Below, piece by piece: positions 9,040-18,972 of a stretch of DNA of 37,998 nt. The DNA lies in assembly GCA_022842285.1 (NCBI GenBank), contig JALHPV010000032.1, positions 1 through 37,998 of the forward strand, in the 5' to 3' direction. Both the position numbers and the translations under genes were made by a program. How positions within the stretch are numbered: the stretch's first letter is position 1; every line of letters starts with the position of its first letter. The notes under the pieces were generated by a model. That model saw nothing but the letters and a program-made list of their open reading frames with translations, was not told the DNA's origin and made no database searches. The stretch comes from Kofleriaceae bacterium. Lineage in GTDB: Bacteria; Myxococcota_A; Polyangia; Haliangiales; Haliangiaceae.

Positions 9040-9110
9040 GACTGGTTAGCTCCGTGGGTCGGGAAAGGTCGAGAGGGGATTAAGCGAACTGAGTAGTCAG
9101 CAGCGAGCAG

Positions 9111-9404
9111 CTATTGCTTGAACCCCGCGCGAACCTTGTCGGCCGCGCGTTCGATCATGGGGCGGACGCGATCGACGACATTGCGGCCCTTGGCCACGAG
9201 GTCATCGAGCAGACCCTTGGAGGGCCCGTGCTTGGCAGCACGCTCGGCGGCCATCGCCTCCGCGGGCGCCGCCTCGACGAACTCGCGCGCGTCGGCGGCC
9301 GCCTTGTTCACGCGGCCGTCGGCGACGAACTCCTCGGCGTGCTGGTTGTAACGGCGAGCGGACGCCTTGTCGCCCTCGCCCTGGTTTCCGTTGTTCGTCT
9401 TCAT
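9111..9404 (-). CDS. Small hydrophilic alpha-helical protein, unknown function
   Basis: The protein is 97 residues if it starts at the ATG at 9404 (MKTNNGNQGEGDKAS). A GTG at 9422 would add six residues. The N-terminal half has the pattern GEGDKASARRYNQHAEEFV, which I associate with small uncharacterised, possibly stress-linked proteins of Gram-negative bacteria. The rest is Ala/Glu/Arg-rich predicted helix, with no signal peptide or membrane segment. Its position upstream of the GlsB-like gene, 71 bp away and in the same direction, supports a shared stress regulon. The function is unknown, and the family link is from pattern memory only. Confidence 0.6.
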   Translation of the reverse strand: MKTNNGNQGEGDKASARRYNQHAEEFVADGRVNKAAADAREFVEAAPAEAMAAERAAKHGPSKGLLDDLVAKGRNVVDRVRPMIERAADKVRAGFKQ

Positions 9405-9501
9405 GCGAGGAGCTACGAGCACCTCGCGTGCCAGACACGATATTGCCCAGTTGGGCGATCGGAGGCGTGGCGTCGTCGCGCGCTGTGCGCGGCGCGTCAG
9501 C

Positions 9502-10191
9502 TCAGATGGACATCTCGAAGCCCTGCTTCGTCAGGCGATCGTACTTGCGGCGGTCGAAGCGGTAGAGGCGCGCGGCGCGATGGCGCACACCCTGTTCGAC
9601 CTCGTCGGTCTCGACGAGAAGATCGAGGGACAGGATCTTCTTCCGGAAGTTCCGCTTGTCGAGCTCGGTCCCGAGGATGATCTCGTAGAGGCGCTGGAGC
9701 TGCGTGAGCGAGAAGCGCGGCGGCAACAGCTCGAAACCGATGGGCGCGTATCGGACTTTGCCGCGTAGGCGATCGCGCGCCATGTCCAGGATGTGCTGGT
9801 GGTCGAAGGCGAGCTTCGGGAGATCGTCGAGGGAGTACCAGCCCACGCCCATCGCGTCCGTGGCCGCCTGGATGCGGTGGTCGGAGAGCTTGGCGAGCGC
9901 GTAGTACGCAACCGTGACCACGCGCTCGCGCGGATCGCGATTGAGATCGCCAAACGTGTAGAGCTGCTCGAGGTAGACGTCCGTCACGCCCGCCTCCTCG
10001 GCGAGCTCGCGACGGGCCGCGGCATCGAGGGTCTCCTCCAGGCGCACGAACCCTCCCGGGAGGGCCCACGCGAGCTGGAACGGCGCGATCTTGCGCTGGA
10101 TCAGCAAGACCTTCAGGTCGGACTCGGAGAGCCCGAACACGACGCAGTCCACGGCGAGCGCGGCGCGCGGGTATTGATACGAGTAGCTCAT
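9502..10191 (-). CDS. nrtR: NrtR-type Nudix transcriptional regulator of NAD metabolism
   Basis: A 229-residue protein with an N-terminal Nudix domain followed by a C-terminal winged helix-turn-helix (about residues 150-229, containing [19 protein letters not shown] and RPARLYRFD-like text). This is the architecture of NrtR, a repressor that senses ADP-ribose or NAD-derived metabolites and controls NAD biosynthesis genes. The Nudix box at residues 47-69 is fully canonical (G-x5-E-x7-RE-L-x-EE-x-G-V), so hydrolase activity may be retained, whereas several characterised NrtR proteins have degenerate boxes. The ATG at 10191 overlaps the nadE stop by 4 bp. An upstream in-frame extension to 10329 lies inside nadE and is rejected. 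Placement as the last gene of pncB-prs-nadE supports autoregulation. A plain ADP-ribose pyrophosphatase is the alternative. Confidence 0.85.
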   Translation of the reverse strand: MSYSYQYPRAALAVDCVVFGLSESDLKVLLIQRKIAPFQLAWALPGGFVRLEETLDAAARRELAEEAGVTDVYLEQLYTFGDLNRDPRERVVTVAYYALAKLSDHRIQAATDAMGVGWYSLDDLPKLAFDHQHILDMARDRLRGKVRYAPIGFELLPPRFSLTQLQRLYEIILGTELDKRNFRKKILSLDLLVETDEVEQGVRHRAARLYRFDRRKYDRLTKQGFEMSI

Positions 10192-12208
10192 AGACTTGCG
10201 ACGTAGGCGCGCATGACCGCGAGCTCGCGCTCGAAGCCACCAGAGAGGATCGGGAAGCGACACCACGACCGCGGATCCACGTTGCGATCGTCGAGGTGAA
10301 AGCTCGGCGCGAGTCGCTCGCGCTTCCACTGGTTACGGCACCACATCTTGAAGAAGCGCTCGATCCAGGTCGCGAGCGTCAGCGCGGAGTGCTGGGGGTA
10401 GCGCGGCCCGAGCTCCTGCAGCACTTCGAGCGGCGTGTGCTTGTCGCGGATCGAGGCATCCTCGACGGCCTCGAGGAAGTCATACGGCATGAGGTCCGCC
10501 TCGTCGGTCTGCGCGGCCGCGCCGGCCACCGTGGGCCGGAGCTCGGCCGTCGGCTGCTGCGCATTGATGTACGAGAGCACGGGCATGGGACCAATCCCGG
10601 CCGGGCCCGTCGACTCCATCCATCGCAGCCACGCGCGCAGGTACGACTTGTCGATGCCCCCGAGGGGCGCGAGCCCGCCCGAGGTATCGCCGTCCATCGT
10701 CGCGTACCCCACGGCGGCCTCGGAGCGATTCGACGTGGTGAGGAGGATCGCGTTCATGACGTTCGCGAGCATCCAGATCGACGGAGACCGGACGCGCGCC
10801 TGGATGTTCTGCAGCGTGACGTCATCCCGCTCCCAGTCGAGCTTGCGACCGATCGCCTGCTCGGCGACCTTCACATAGCCCTCGAACAGGGCATCGACAT
10901 CGAAGATGTGGAACTGTGCGCCGACCGCCTTGGCCACCTCCGTCGCCGCGGTCCGGGTGACCGGCCCCGAGTTCTTCGTCGGCTGATAGGCGGTGGCGAG
11001 GATCGCGCCGATGGCGGCCTTCGCATCGCCGCCCGCCTCGATCACCTTGGACAGCGCGCTGATGTGCGAGAGCCGGTCGCGCACGCCGCCGGCGCTGAGC
11101 TGATCGAAGGCGAACAGCATCGCCAGACCGACGAGGACCGTACATGCAGCCGAGTCCGCACCGCCGGAGATCGAGACGACGTAACCCTGCGCGCGGCTCT
11201 TGCGGAGGTAGTCCCAGAGACCGAGCGCGACCGCGCGGCAGAACTCCTCCTCGGTGACGTCGGGGCCATCCTCCCAGCTCACCGGAACGCCGGCCGAGGT
11301 CTCGGGTTTGTGCACGGGCCAGACGAACGGGAACGCGACGATCAGCCCCTCGGCGTCGTGCCGGGGGCGGTGACTGCCGCGTCGTGCCTGCTCGCGTCGG
11401 CTCTGGTCGATATCGACGAGGGCGGTGGAGAGCTCGACCTCGCGAAACGAGAAGCGCGGGCCGCGCGCCACCAGCTCGTTGTTGGTCGCGATGAGGCCCC
11501 CGCCGTCGTAGACGATGCGGCCGGCCTCGTTGCCCATGAGGTTCGCGTAGAGGTATGTGACTCCGAACGCCCGCGAGGCCTCGATCACGAAGCGCTGGCG
11601 CACGGCGAACTTCCGGAACGCGAAGTGGCTCGCCGACGGATTGCACATGATGTCGACGCCGCGCAGCGCCAGATCGACCCCCGGACGGTTCGCGACCCAG
11701 GCGTCCTCGCAGATCTCGAAGCCGATGCGCACGTCACCGAGATCGAAGGCAAGGTCACCGATCGGATAGGTCCGGATCGTGCCATCCGGTTGCACGCGCT
11801 CCAGCAGGTCCCGCTCGCCGGCGGGCCACGCCTTGAACCAGCGGGGCTCGTAGTGAATGCCGTCCCCGGCGAGAAACTGCTTCGCCGCGAAGCCGACGAT
11901 GGTCCCGTTCGCGAGCAGCGCGGCCGTGTTGTAGAGCGCGCGCTCGTGGTAGACGGGCACGCCGACGGCGACCACCATGCCGGCGGTGAGCTCGGCGAGC
12001 TTCTCGAGCTGCGTGAAGGCGACGTCGAGCAGGCCGCCGATGAAGAACGTGTCCTCGCAGCCGTAGCCAGAGATGGCGAGCTCCGGCAGACACAACACGG
12101 TGACGCCCTGCGCGCGCGCCTCCTCGATCGCCATGCGCATGTGGACGAAGTTGTCGTCCCACGCAAGCGGGGTTTGGTTGAGGCAGGCGACTCCGACGTT
12201 GACGTGCT

Positions 12209-12212
<4 letters not shown>
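10188..12212 (-). CDS. nadE: Glutamine-dependent NAD+ synthetase
   Basis: This enzyme performs the last step of NAD synthesis, amidating nicotinate adenine dinucleotide with ATP and ammonia from glutamine. Residues 1-290 are a nitrilase-type glutaminase: the catalytic Glu is E44 in [10 protein letters not shown], a candidate Lys lies in [10 protein letters not shown], and the nucleophilic Cys lies in GFEICEDAW. The C-terminal synthetase domain has the PP-loop ATP-binding motif SGGADSA at residues 349-355. The length of 674 residues suits the two-domain form. The ATG at 12212 overlaps the prs stop as ATGA; longer in-frame readings upstream run inside prs and are shadows. The nrtR start overlaps its own stop in the same way, so the operon is translationally coupled. 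Confidence 0.95.
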
Positions 12213-13122
<910 letters not shown>

Positions 13123-13126
<4 letters not shown>

Positions 13127-14607
13127 TGAACACCGCCCTTCGCCGCCCCGCGCGGCCCGTCGGCAGCGCTTCGGCCGCCCGCCCGGCCGTCCTCGATCAA
13201 CTTCAGCTTGCGTGCGTGGACGACGTCGTCGAGGCCGACGGGGTACGGCTGCGGATTCAGGAAGCGCTTCGTGCGCGGCGAGAGCTGCGCCAGTTCCGTC
13301 CGAGCCCGGTCGCGGCAGGTGACGAGGGCGTCGGGCTCGCGGACGCGACGACCGTGCGCGAGGTGCGGCATCAAGAGATCCTCGGCTCGATCGTGAACGG
13401 GCCGCGTCGAGGCGCGCAGCGGGTGATCGATGTCGTGCAGCGCCGTGGAAGTGAGCCCCGCATCGGTGTCGTAGATGATGTCACCAGCCAGCTCGTCACC
13501 GCGCCGCAAGCGCCTGACGCCGAGGCGGCCGGGGTTGCTGATCTTGATGGGCTGCTCCGACAGCTTGATCGAGTAGGCCCACTGGCCGTCGCGGCCACGC
13601 ACCGCCCCGAGCTTGTACACCCCACCCAGCGCCGGCTGATCGAACGCCGTGACGAGGCGCGTGCCCACCCCCCACGTGTCGATGCGTGCGCCCTGCTCCT
13701 GCAGCGAGGAGATGAGGTACTCGTCGAGATCGTTCGACGCCACGATGCGCGCGTCGGGGAAGCCTCCCTCGTCGAGCAGCCGGCGCGCTTCGATCGAGAG
13801 ATGCGCGAGGTCGCCGGAGTCGAGGCGGATGCCGCCGAGCTCGTAGCCCTTCGCCCGCAGCTCCCTGCCGACGGTGATCGCGTGCCTCACCCCCTCGAGC
13901 GTGTCGTAGGTGTCGACCAGGAACGTGCAGTTGCCCGGCATCGCGTCGGCGTAGGCCCGGAACGCCGCGAGCTCGTCGCCGTGGAACATCACCCAGCTGT
14001 GGGCATGCGTGCCGCGCACGGGGATGCCGAACTGCTTGCCCGCGAGCACGTTCGACGTCGCCGCGACACCACCGATGTAGGCCGCGCGCGAGGCCGCGAG
14101 CCCCCCGTCGATCCCCTGGGCCCGCCGGAGCCCGAACTCGAGTACGGGGGCGCCACGCGCGGCCTGACACACGCGTGCGGCCTTGGTGGCGATGAGGGTC
14201 TGGAAGTTCACGATCGTGAGCAGCGCGGTCTCGAGGAGCTGCGCCTGAAGGATCGGGCCGGTCACGCGGAGGATCGGCTCGTGCGGAAAGACCAGGCTAC
14301 CCTCGGGTACGGCGTCGATCGTCACCGCCGGCACGATGCGCCCCAGGTAGGCGAGAAAGTCGGGCGCGAACAGCGGCTGGTCGCGGGCGTCCCGCAGGGT
14401 CGCGAGGTAGGCGAGGTCGTCCGGCTCGAAGCGCAGCTGCTCGGCGAGAGCGATCGCGGGCGCGATGCCAGCCGCGATGGCATAGCCTCCCCCGAACGGC
14501 GGACGACGGTAGGTCAGATGGAAGACCGCCTCTCGCTCCGCCACACCGGCCTGCCAGTAGCCGGCAGCCATCGTGAGCTGATACAAGTCCGTGAGCAGAG
14601 CGAGCAT
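13123..14607 (-). CDS. pncB: Nicotinate phosphoribosyltransferase
   Basis: It joins nicotinate to PRPP, with ATP hydrolysis, to give nicotinate mononucleotide, the entry step of NAD salvage. The 494-residue protein begins [17 protein letters not shown], the standard N-terminus of the family. Further motifs are EFGLRRAQG, the active-site histidine region GTHAHSWVM (H201/H203), [13 protein letters not shown] and [10 protein letters not shown], all typical of this family. It is the first gene of the operon pncB-prs-nadE-nrtR and is preceded by a palindromic AT-rich sequence. No clear Shine-Dalgarno sequence precedes the ATG at 14607. The last about 20 residues (Gly/Arg/Ala-rich) lie beyond the usual domain and may be dispensable. 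Confidence 0.96.
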
Positions 14608-14613
14608 CGGCGT

Positions 14614-14634
14614 TAAGTGTACTATTTACACTAA
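14614..14634. promoter_or_regulatory. 21-bp palindrome, candidate NrtR operator and divergent promoter region
   Basis: The site reads TAAGTGTA-CTATT-TACACTAA, an inverted repeat with a single mismatched pair. It ends 7 bp before the pncB start codon (minus strand) and lies 8 bp before the sugar kinase start (plus strand). It is part of a strikingly AT-rich island (14611-14640) in otherwise GC-rich DNA. The position fits a repressor blocking both divergent promoters, and the nearest encoded candidate is the NrtR-like protein at the end of the pncB operon. Binding is inferred, not shown. Confidence 0.65.
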
Positions 14635-14642
14635 GTAACAGG

Positions 14643-15515
14643 ATGTCAAGCGAAGCCGTCATTGTCTGGGGAGAGGTGCTGTGGGACCGGTTCCCCGACG
14701 GCGACCAGCTCGGCGGCGCACCGGCGAACGTCGCCTGGCACCTCGGTCAGGCTGGTGGCTGGTGTCAGCTCGTCACGCGCGTCGGGGCCGATGATGACGG
14801 TCGCCGGGCCATCGAACGGCTCGGCGAGGTCGTGGACACGACCCTCGTCCAGGTCGACGATGACCGCCTCACGGGTGAGGTCCTGGTGACGCTCGAGGGG
14901 CCCGAGCCGAAGTACACGCTCGTGCCGGGGCGCGCCTGGGAGCGCATCGGGTGTCCGCCGGCGACCAAGCTCGCGCTCTCCGAGGCGGGGATCATGGTCT
15001 ACGGCACGCTCGCGCAGCGCCGCCCGGAGGGGCTGCTCGGCTGGCGGGAGGCGATCAGCCACACGGAGGCGCTGACGGTCTGCGACCTCAATCTCCGCCC
15101 GACGGATCAGCCGGCTCAGGCGATCGAGGAAGCGCTCGCGGCCGCCAGCATCGTGAAGGTGAACGACCGCGAGCTCGCCACGCTGCGCGAGTGGTTCGGC
15201 TGGGTGGATCCGATCGCGGCGCTCCGCACCACGCAGCGGAGGCTGGTGGTCGTGACGCACGGCGCCGATGGCTCCACGCTGCATGGCGAGCACGGCGCGA
15301 TCGAGGTCGCGGGCGAGCCCGCCGAGCCCGGCGGCGACAACGTCGGGTGTGGCGACGCGTACCTCGCCATCCTGGTCCACGGACTCTCGCTCGGCCATGA
15401 CCTCGCGCGCTCGGCGCGGGCCGCCTCGCGCTGGGCGGCGGCGGTGGCCTCGGTGCGCGGCGCGACCCCTCGCTTCGACGACGAGCGCATCGCGGACCTG
15501 CTGGAGCTCGCGTGA
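14643..15515 (+). CDS. PfkB-family carbohydrate kinase (fructokinase-like)
   Basis: A 290-residue ribokinase/PfkB-fold sugar kinase, likely phosphorylating a hexose or similar sugar with ATP. The N-terminal signature GDQLGGAPANVAWHL is that of fructokinase-like members, and the active site near the C-terminus is GDNVGCGDAY, with catalytic Asp at 238. A cysteine replaces the usual alanine in the G-A-G-D anion hole. The substrate cannot be deduced. The gene is divergent from pncB across a 35-bp regulatory gap and overlaps the following membrane-protein gene by 4 bp (GTGA), so its job may be linked to envelope glycan supply, to pentose/NAD metabolism, or to both. Confidence 0.85.
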   Translation: MSSEAVIVWGEVLWDRFPDGDQLGGAPANVAWHLGQAGGWCQLVTRVGADDDGRRAIERLGEVVDTTLVQVDDDRLTGEVLVTLEGPEPKYTLVPGRAWERIGCPPATKLALSEAGIMVYGTLAQRRPEGLLGWREAISHTEALTVCDLNLRPTDQPAQAIEEALAAASIVKVNDRELATLREWFGWVDPIAALRTTQRRLVVVTHGADGSTLHGEHGAIEVAGEPAEPGGDNVGCGDAYLAILVHGLSLGHDLARSARAASRWAAAVASVRGATPRFDDERIADLLELA

Positions 15516-17665
15516 GCGACGGCGACGGCGACGCTCCCGATGCCTGGGACCGGGCGGCGAGCTGGATCGCCACGCGGGGCGCGCCCTTCGCGCTCGCGAT
15601 CCTCATCATCTGGATGATCGGCATCTATGGCCACATCTTCACCGGTGAGGTCACGGGCGACGACAACACCTTCCACTTCGCCGAGAGTGTCCGGATCGCG
15701 GACTGCCTGCGCGCGGGCGATTGGGACTTCTGGAATCCGAGCGCGAACGCGGGCTATGCCAGCGCCTACTACTACCAGGTGCTGCCGCAGCTGGCGTCGG
15801 CGATCCCGTCGGCGCTCTTCGGCCACAACCTGTTCTGGTTCCAGCTGAGCGTGTTCCTCCCGCACGTGCTCGCGCCCCTCGCCGCGTACCGTGGCATGCG
15901 GCTCCTCGGCGCGACCCCGTGGCAGAGTGTATGTGCGGCGGCGGTGGCGTCATTCACCGCCGGAGAGTCGCGGTGGGGAGGCGGCGCCTCGGGCACGTTC
16001 GCCGTTGGTCTCTACACGCAGACCTGGGCCCTCACCGCGTTCCCGCTCGCGCTCGGTCACGCCGCGCGCTGGATCTCGCACGAGACCGAGCTCCGCGATC
16101 AGCCCCGACACTTCGCGCTGGCCATCGCGTGGGGCACGTTCGTCGGGTTGTGCCACCCGTTCTTCTTCATCGTGCTCGGCGCCGCGCTCGTCGCAGCCTT
16201 CATCGGGCTCGTCGTTCGCGGAGCCGTCCTCGGCATCTCCACGCGCGACTTCGTGGGCGAGCTGATCCGATCGTTCCTCCTCGGCGTCGTCCTGCTGATC
16301 GCGATGGCCCCGATCTGGCTGCCCCTCGTCTTCGACTACGCGGGCTTCGGGGGCTTCGTGCGCGTGGGCGACGAGCCGGGTCCGGGCTTCGGCCTCCTCG
16401 CGAAGTGGTACTGGCACGGCAAGCTCTTCGACTGGGACCGCGCCGGCAAGCTCGCAAACCCGCGCGTCATCACCGCCCTCGTGCCGGTCGCGCTCGTCTT
16501 CGGCCGGGGCCGGTGGTTCCGCTGGGTCTGGGGCCCTGCCCTCCTGTTCGCCCTCGGCCTCGGACTCGGCCCCCATCTCGGCAAGACCGAGGACGACCTC
16601 ATTCCGATGGTGCGGTTCCTCGGTGCGATGCAGCTCCTCGCCGCGCTCGGCGTCGGCGCCGGCATGTTCGCGATCGGGCGCTGGGTCTGGGACCGCCCGT
16701 GGCGCGGCCGCTGGCAATACGTCGCACGCACCGGCTTCTCGGCTCTCGTGGCGGCCCTCGCGATCACGATCGCCCATCCCGCGACGATCGCGCTGTCGAA
16801 GCAGGTGGTCACGCTGCCCGATCAGACCAAGTGGCGGCATCCACCCGAGCTCGCGACGATGATCGCGACGCTGTCCGTCCAGCCGCCCGGACGCAAGCAA
16901 GCCCTGCAGGGGGCCGAGAGCAGCTTCTGGAACCTGCTCCCGTATGTCCGGGCGCGCCGGCCGGCGCTGATCCAGATGGGTGGCGGTGGCCTGCAGGCGA
17001 GCCCGAACTACGGCATCGCCATCTACGCCCACGACGTGGCGAAGAATGCGTGGCTCTACGATGCGCCGTACATCGTGTTCGGGAACGAGCACGAGGACAA
17101 GATGCCGGTCGGCGACGACCTCGTCGTGCTCGAGCACTACACGCTGCGACGCTTGCCCGCGCCCGGCCTCGTGTCGCCCGTGCAGGTCACCGGCGACTTG
17201 CCCGCCGGCCGCCAGCCCGCTCGCAAGGCGGCGATCGCGTGGCTGAAGACGCGGCTCCCGCTCGAGGATCAGTTCCTCGAGTACCAGGGCTCGTCGGGGC
17301 TGCGCACGCCGCCGCAGGCCACGGTACGGCGCTCGGGGCGCACGGACTCGAGCGGAGACGAAGCCGACATCTTCGCGGAGCTCGAGGTCACGGCGCCGTC
17401 GACGATCGTGGTGCGCGAGAGCTGGCACCCGCGGTGGCGCGCGTACGTCGACGGGCAGCCCGCGGTCATTCGCCGCGTCTCGCCCGACTTCCCCGCCGTC
17501 GATGTGCCGGCCGGCGCGAAGCTCCTGCAGCTCCGGTTCGAGCGCCCGTGGTGGGCGACGCTCTCGTTCTTGCTCTGGCCGCTCCTGGCCGCGCTGGGCT
17601 ACGTCACCGCGCGCCGCGTGCTGCGCGCCCCCGTCGAGGCAGCCGTACCGACTCTCCCCCGGTGA
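15512..17665 (+). CDS. Large multi-pass GT-C/YfhO-like membrane protein, putative glycosyltransferase
   Basis: The 717-residue protein has about 12 membrane helices in its first two thirds, starting with ALAILIIWMIGIYGHIF at about residue 28. The first outside loop begins GDDNTFHFAE, with D50 and D51 placed where GT-C glycosyltransferases keep catalytic acids. The text resembles the PTPS-related/YfhO group of membrane proteins. The last 150 residues form a periplasmic beta domain (ESWHPRWRAYVDGQPAV) seen in YfhO-like proteins, followed by a final helix. It probably transfers a sugar from a polyprenyl-linked donor outside the inner membrane; donor and acceptor are unknown. The GTG start overlaps the kinase stop. 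Its last 62 bp overlap a convergent lipoprotein gene. Confidence 0.75.
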   Translation: MSDGDGDAPDAWDRAASWIATRGAPFALAILIIWMIGIYGHIFTGEVTGDDNTFHFAESVRIADCLRAGDWDFWNPSANAGYASAYYYQVLPQLASAIPSALFGHNLFWFQLSVFLPHVLAPLAAYRGMRLLGATPWQSVCAAAVASFTAGESRWGGGASGTFAVGLYTQTWALTAFPLALGHAARWISHETELRDQPRHFALAIAWGTFVGLCHPFFFIVLGAALVAAFIGLVVRGAVLGISTRDFVGELIRSFLLGVVLLIAMAPIWLPLVFDYAGFGGFVRVGDEPGPGFGLLAKWYWHGKLFDWDRAGKLANPRVITALVPVALVFGRGRWFRWVWGPALLFALGLGLGPHLGKTEDDLIPMVRFLGAMQLLAALGVGAGMFAIGRWVWDRPWRGRWQYVARTGFSALVAALAITIAHPATIALSKQVVTLPDQTKWRHPPELATMIATLSVQPPGRKQALQGAESSFWNLLPYVRARRPALIQMGGGGLQASPNYGIAIYAHDVAKNAWLYDAPYIVFGNEHEDKMPVGDDLVVLEHYTLRRLPAPGLVSPVQVTGDLPAGRQPARKAAIAWLKTRLPLEDQFLEYQGSSGLRTPPQATVRRSGRTDSSGDEADIFAELEVTAPSTIVVRESWHPRWRAYVDGQPAVIRRVSPDFPAVDVPAGAKLLQLRFERPWWATLSFLLWPLLAALGYVTARRVLRAPVEAAVPTLPR

Positions 17666-18938
17666 CTGCGAGCCCGGCGGCCAGGTCCCCCGCGACGCCA
17701 CGCGGATCTTCGCCGAACAAGCGTATGAACGGATGTTCGCGGTCGAACCGCTGGCGCGCGTCGTCCCAGCCATCGATCGCGGTGTCATTCGCGGTCATGA
17801 CCTGCGCGCCCTGCAGCGGGAACACCATCGGCACCTCGGGCGGCTGCGCTGGTAACGTGACCTTCGTCGTATCGGGCGGCACCAGGATCGTCCAACCGAG
17901 GTCGGCGACACCGCTGAAGAGGAGGAGCTGGATGTGCTCGGTCTCCCCGTCCTGCGGGAACTGCCAGCCGACGGTCCGGTCCGCGTCGTCGACCACCACG
18001 TTGGCAGGGATCGCCGGGAGCTCGGGGATCGCCTTCCGGCCGATGGGGGCATCCGCGATGGCGACGAGACAGGTGGAGTCGTTCAGGGTGCCGCTGAGGT
18101 CGAGCTGCGCGTACAGACTCATGCGCGTCGCGCCGACATCGGCGATCGCGACCGAGCCTTCGAGGACCTGATTCGAGATCGGGCCCGCGACCTCGGCTTC
18201 GCCCGCGTTGCGCCACGCGATATCGCCCGTGCTGAACGAGGCGGCGATCGAGCCGCTGGTCGCGTAGGTCGGTAAGCCGTCGAGACCCACCGTCGCCGTG
18301 ACGGGGGCGCGCCAGGTCGAGCCGCCGAAGTCGGTGCTCCCGCCGTCGACGATCATGACCCCGTCGAGCACGAGCGAGCCGAGGAGTGTCGGCGAGGAGT
18401 CGTAGGCGTGGACGGTCAGGTCGTAGCTGCCGACAGGCTCGAGAGGGACCGGGATGTCGGAGGTCACCTGCTGGGTGACCAATCCGATGATCTGGCCGAA
18501 AGTCTCGCAACCGTTGCCGATGTCGTACCTCGACGCGCCTGGATAGGTCGGGTACGTCACGTCGTAGCGCCCCGCGTCGCCGCATGGAGGGCGGGTATCC
18601 TCGCCAAACCGTAGCGTGTCGCCGGGGAGAACGCCGAGCCGGCTCGCGACGGTGTCGACCTCCGAAAAGTAGGCCGAGACCCAGCCCCCCGCATCGACCC
18701 GCACGTCGACGGTGCCGTCTTCGCCCGTCATCGTGATCTCGTCGATCGTGCCGTCGACATGATTCGACCAGACGATCAGGCCAGGGGCGGGGACGAACGC
18801 GAGCGTCGGCTGGCCGGCGATGACGCGAGCCGTCCCCACCGCCGGCGGCGCATCGATACCGCCCTCGGCATCCACGCCTACACCGTCGAAGCCGACCCGG
18901 CCGCAGCCAACCAGGACGAACACCACCAGCCACCTCAT
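17604..18938 (-). CDS. Predicted lipoprotein, unknown function
   Basis: A 444-residue protein with a short signal peptide and lipobox LVGC (cysteine 12, MRWLVVFVLVGCGRVGFDG), followed by an Asp/Gly linker. The body is a beta-rich region with several Ig-like or carboxypeptidase-regulatory-like stretches (for example GTVDVRVDAGGWVSAYFSEVD and PVGSYDLTVHAYDSS). I recognise no enzyme family. The start is the ATG at 18938, 34 bp from the divergent rmlA start. The C-terminal about 20 residues (Arg/Gly-rich) are encoded within the 62-bp overlap with the convergent GT-C gene and do not look like folded protein. The reading frame up to that point is well supported by its regular codon pattern. Confidence 0.7.
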   Translation of the reverse strand: MRWLVVFVLVGCGRVGFDGVGVDAEGGIDAPPAVGTARVIAGQPTLAFVPAPGLIVWSNHVDGTIDEITMTGEDGTVDVRVDAGGWVSAYFSEVDTVASRLGVLPGDTLRFGEDTRPPCGDAGRYDVTYPTYPGASRYDIGNGCETFGQIIGLVTQQVTSDIPVPLEPVGSYDLTVHAYDSSPTLLGSLVLDGVMIVDGGSTDFGGSTWRAPVTATVGLDGLPTYATSGSIAASFSTGDIAWRNAGEAEVAGPISNQVLEGSVAIADVGATRMSLYAQLDLSGTLNDSTCLVAIADAPIGRKAIPELPAIPANVVVDDADRTVGWQFPQDGETEHIQLLLFSGVADLGWTILVPPDTTKVTLPAQPPEVPMVFPLQGAQVMTANDTAIDGWDDARQRFDREHPFIRLFGEDPRGVAGDLAAGLAVTGGESVRLPRRGRAARGAR

Positions 18939-18972
18939 CCACGCCAGGATACCGTGTTACGAACGCGCCGTA

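Noticed and set aside
9442-9459. Near-palindrome ATTGCCCA-GT-TGGGCGAT between nrtR and the small helical gene
   Set aside because: Short, one mismatch, no T run and no partner site; it could be a weak operator or terminator but evidence is too thin to list.
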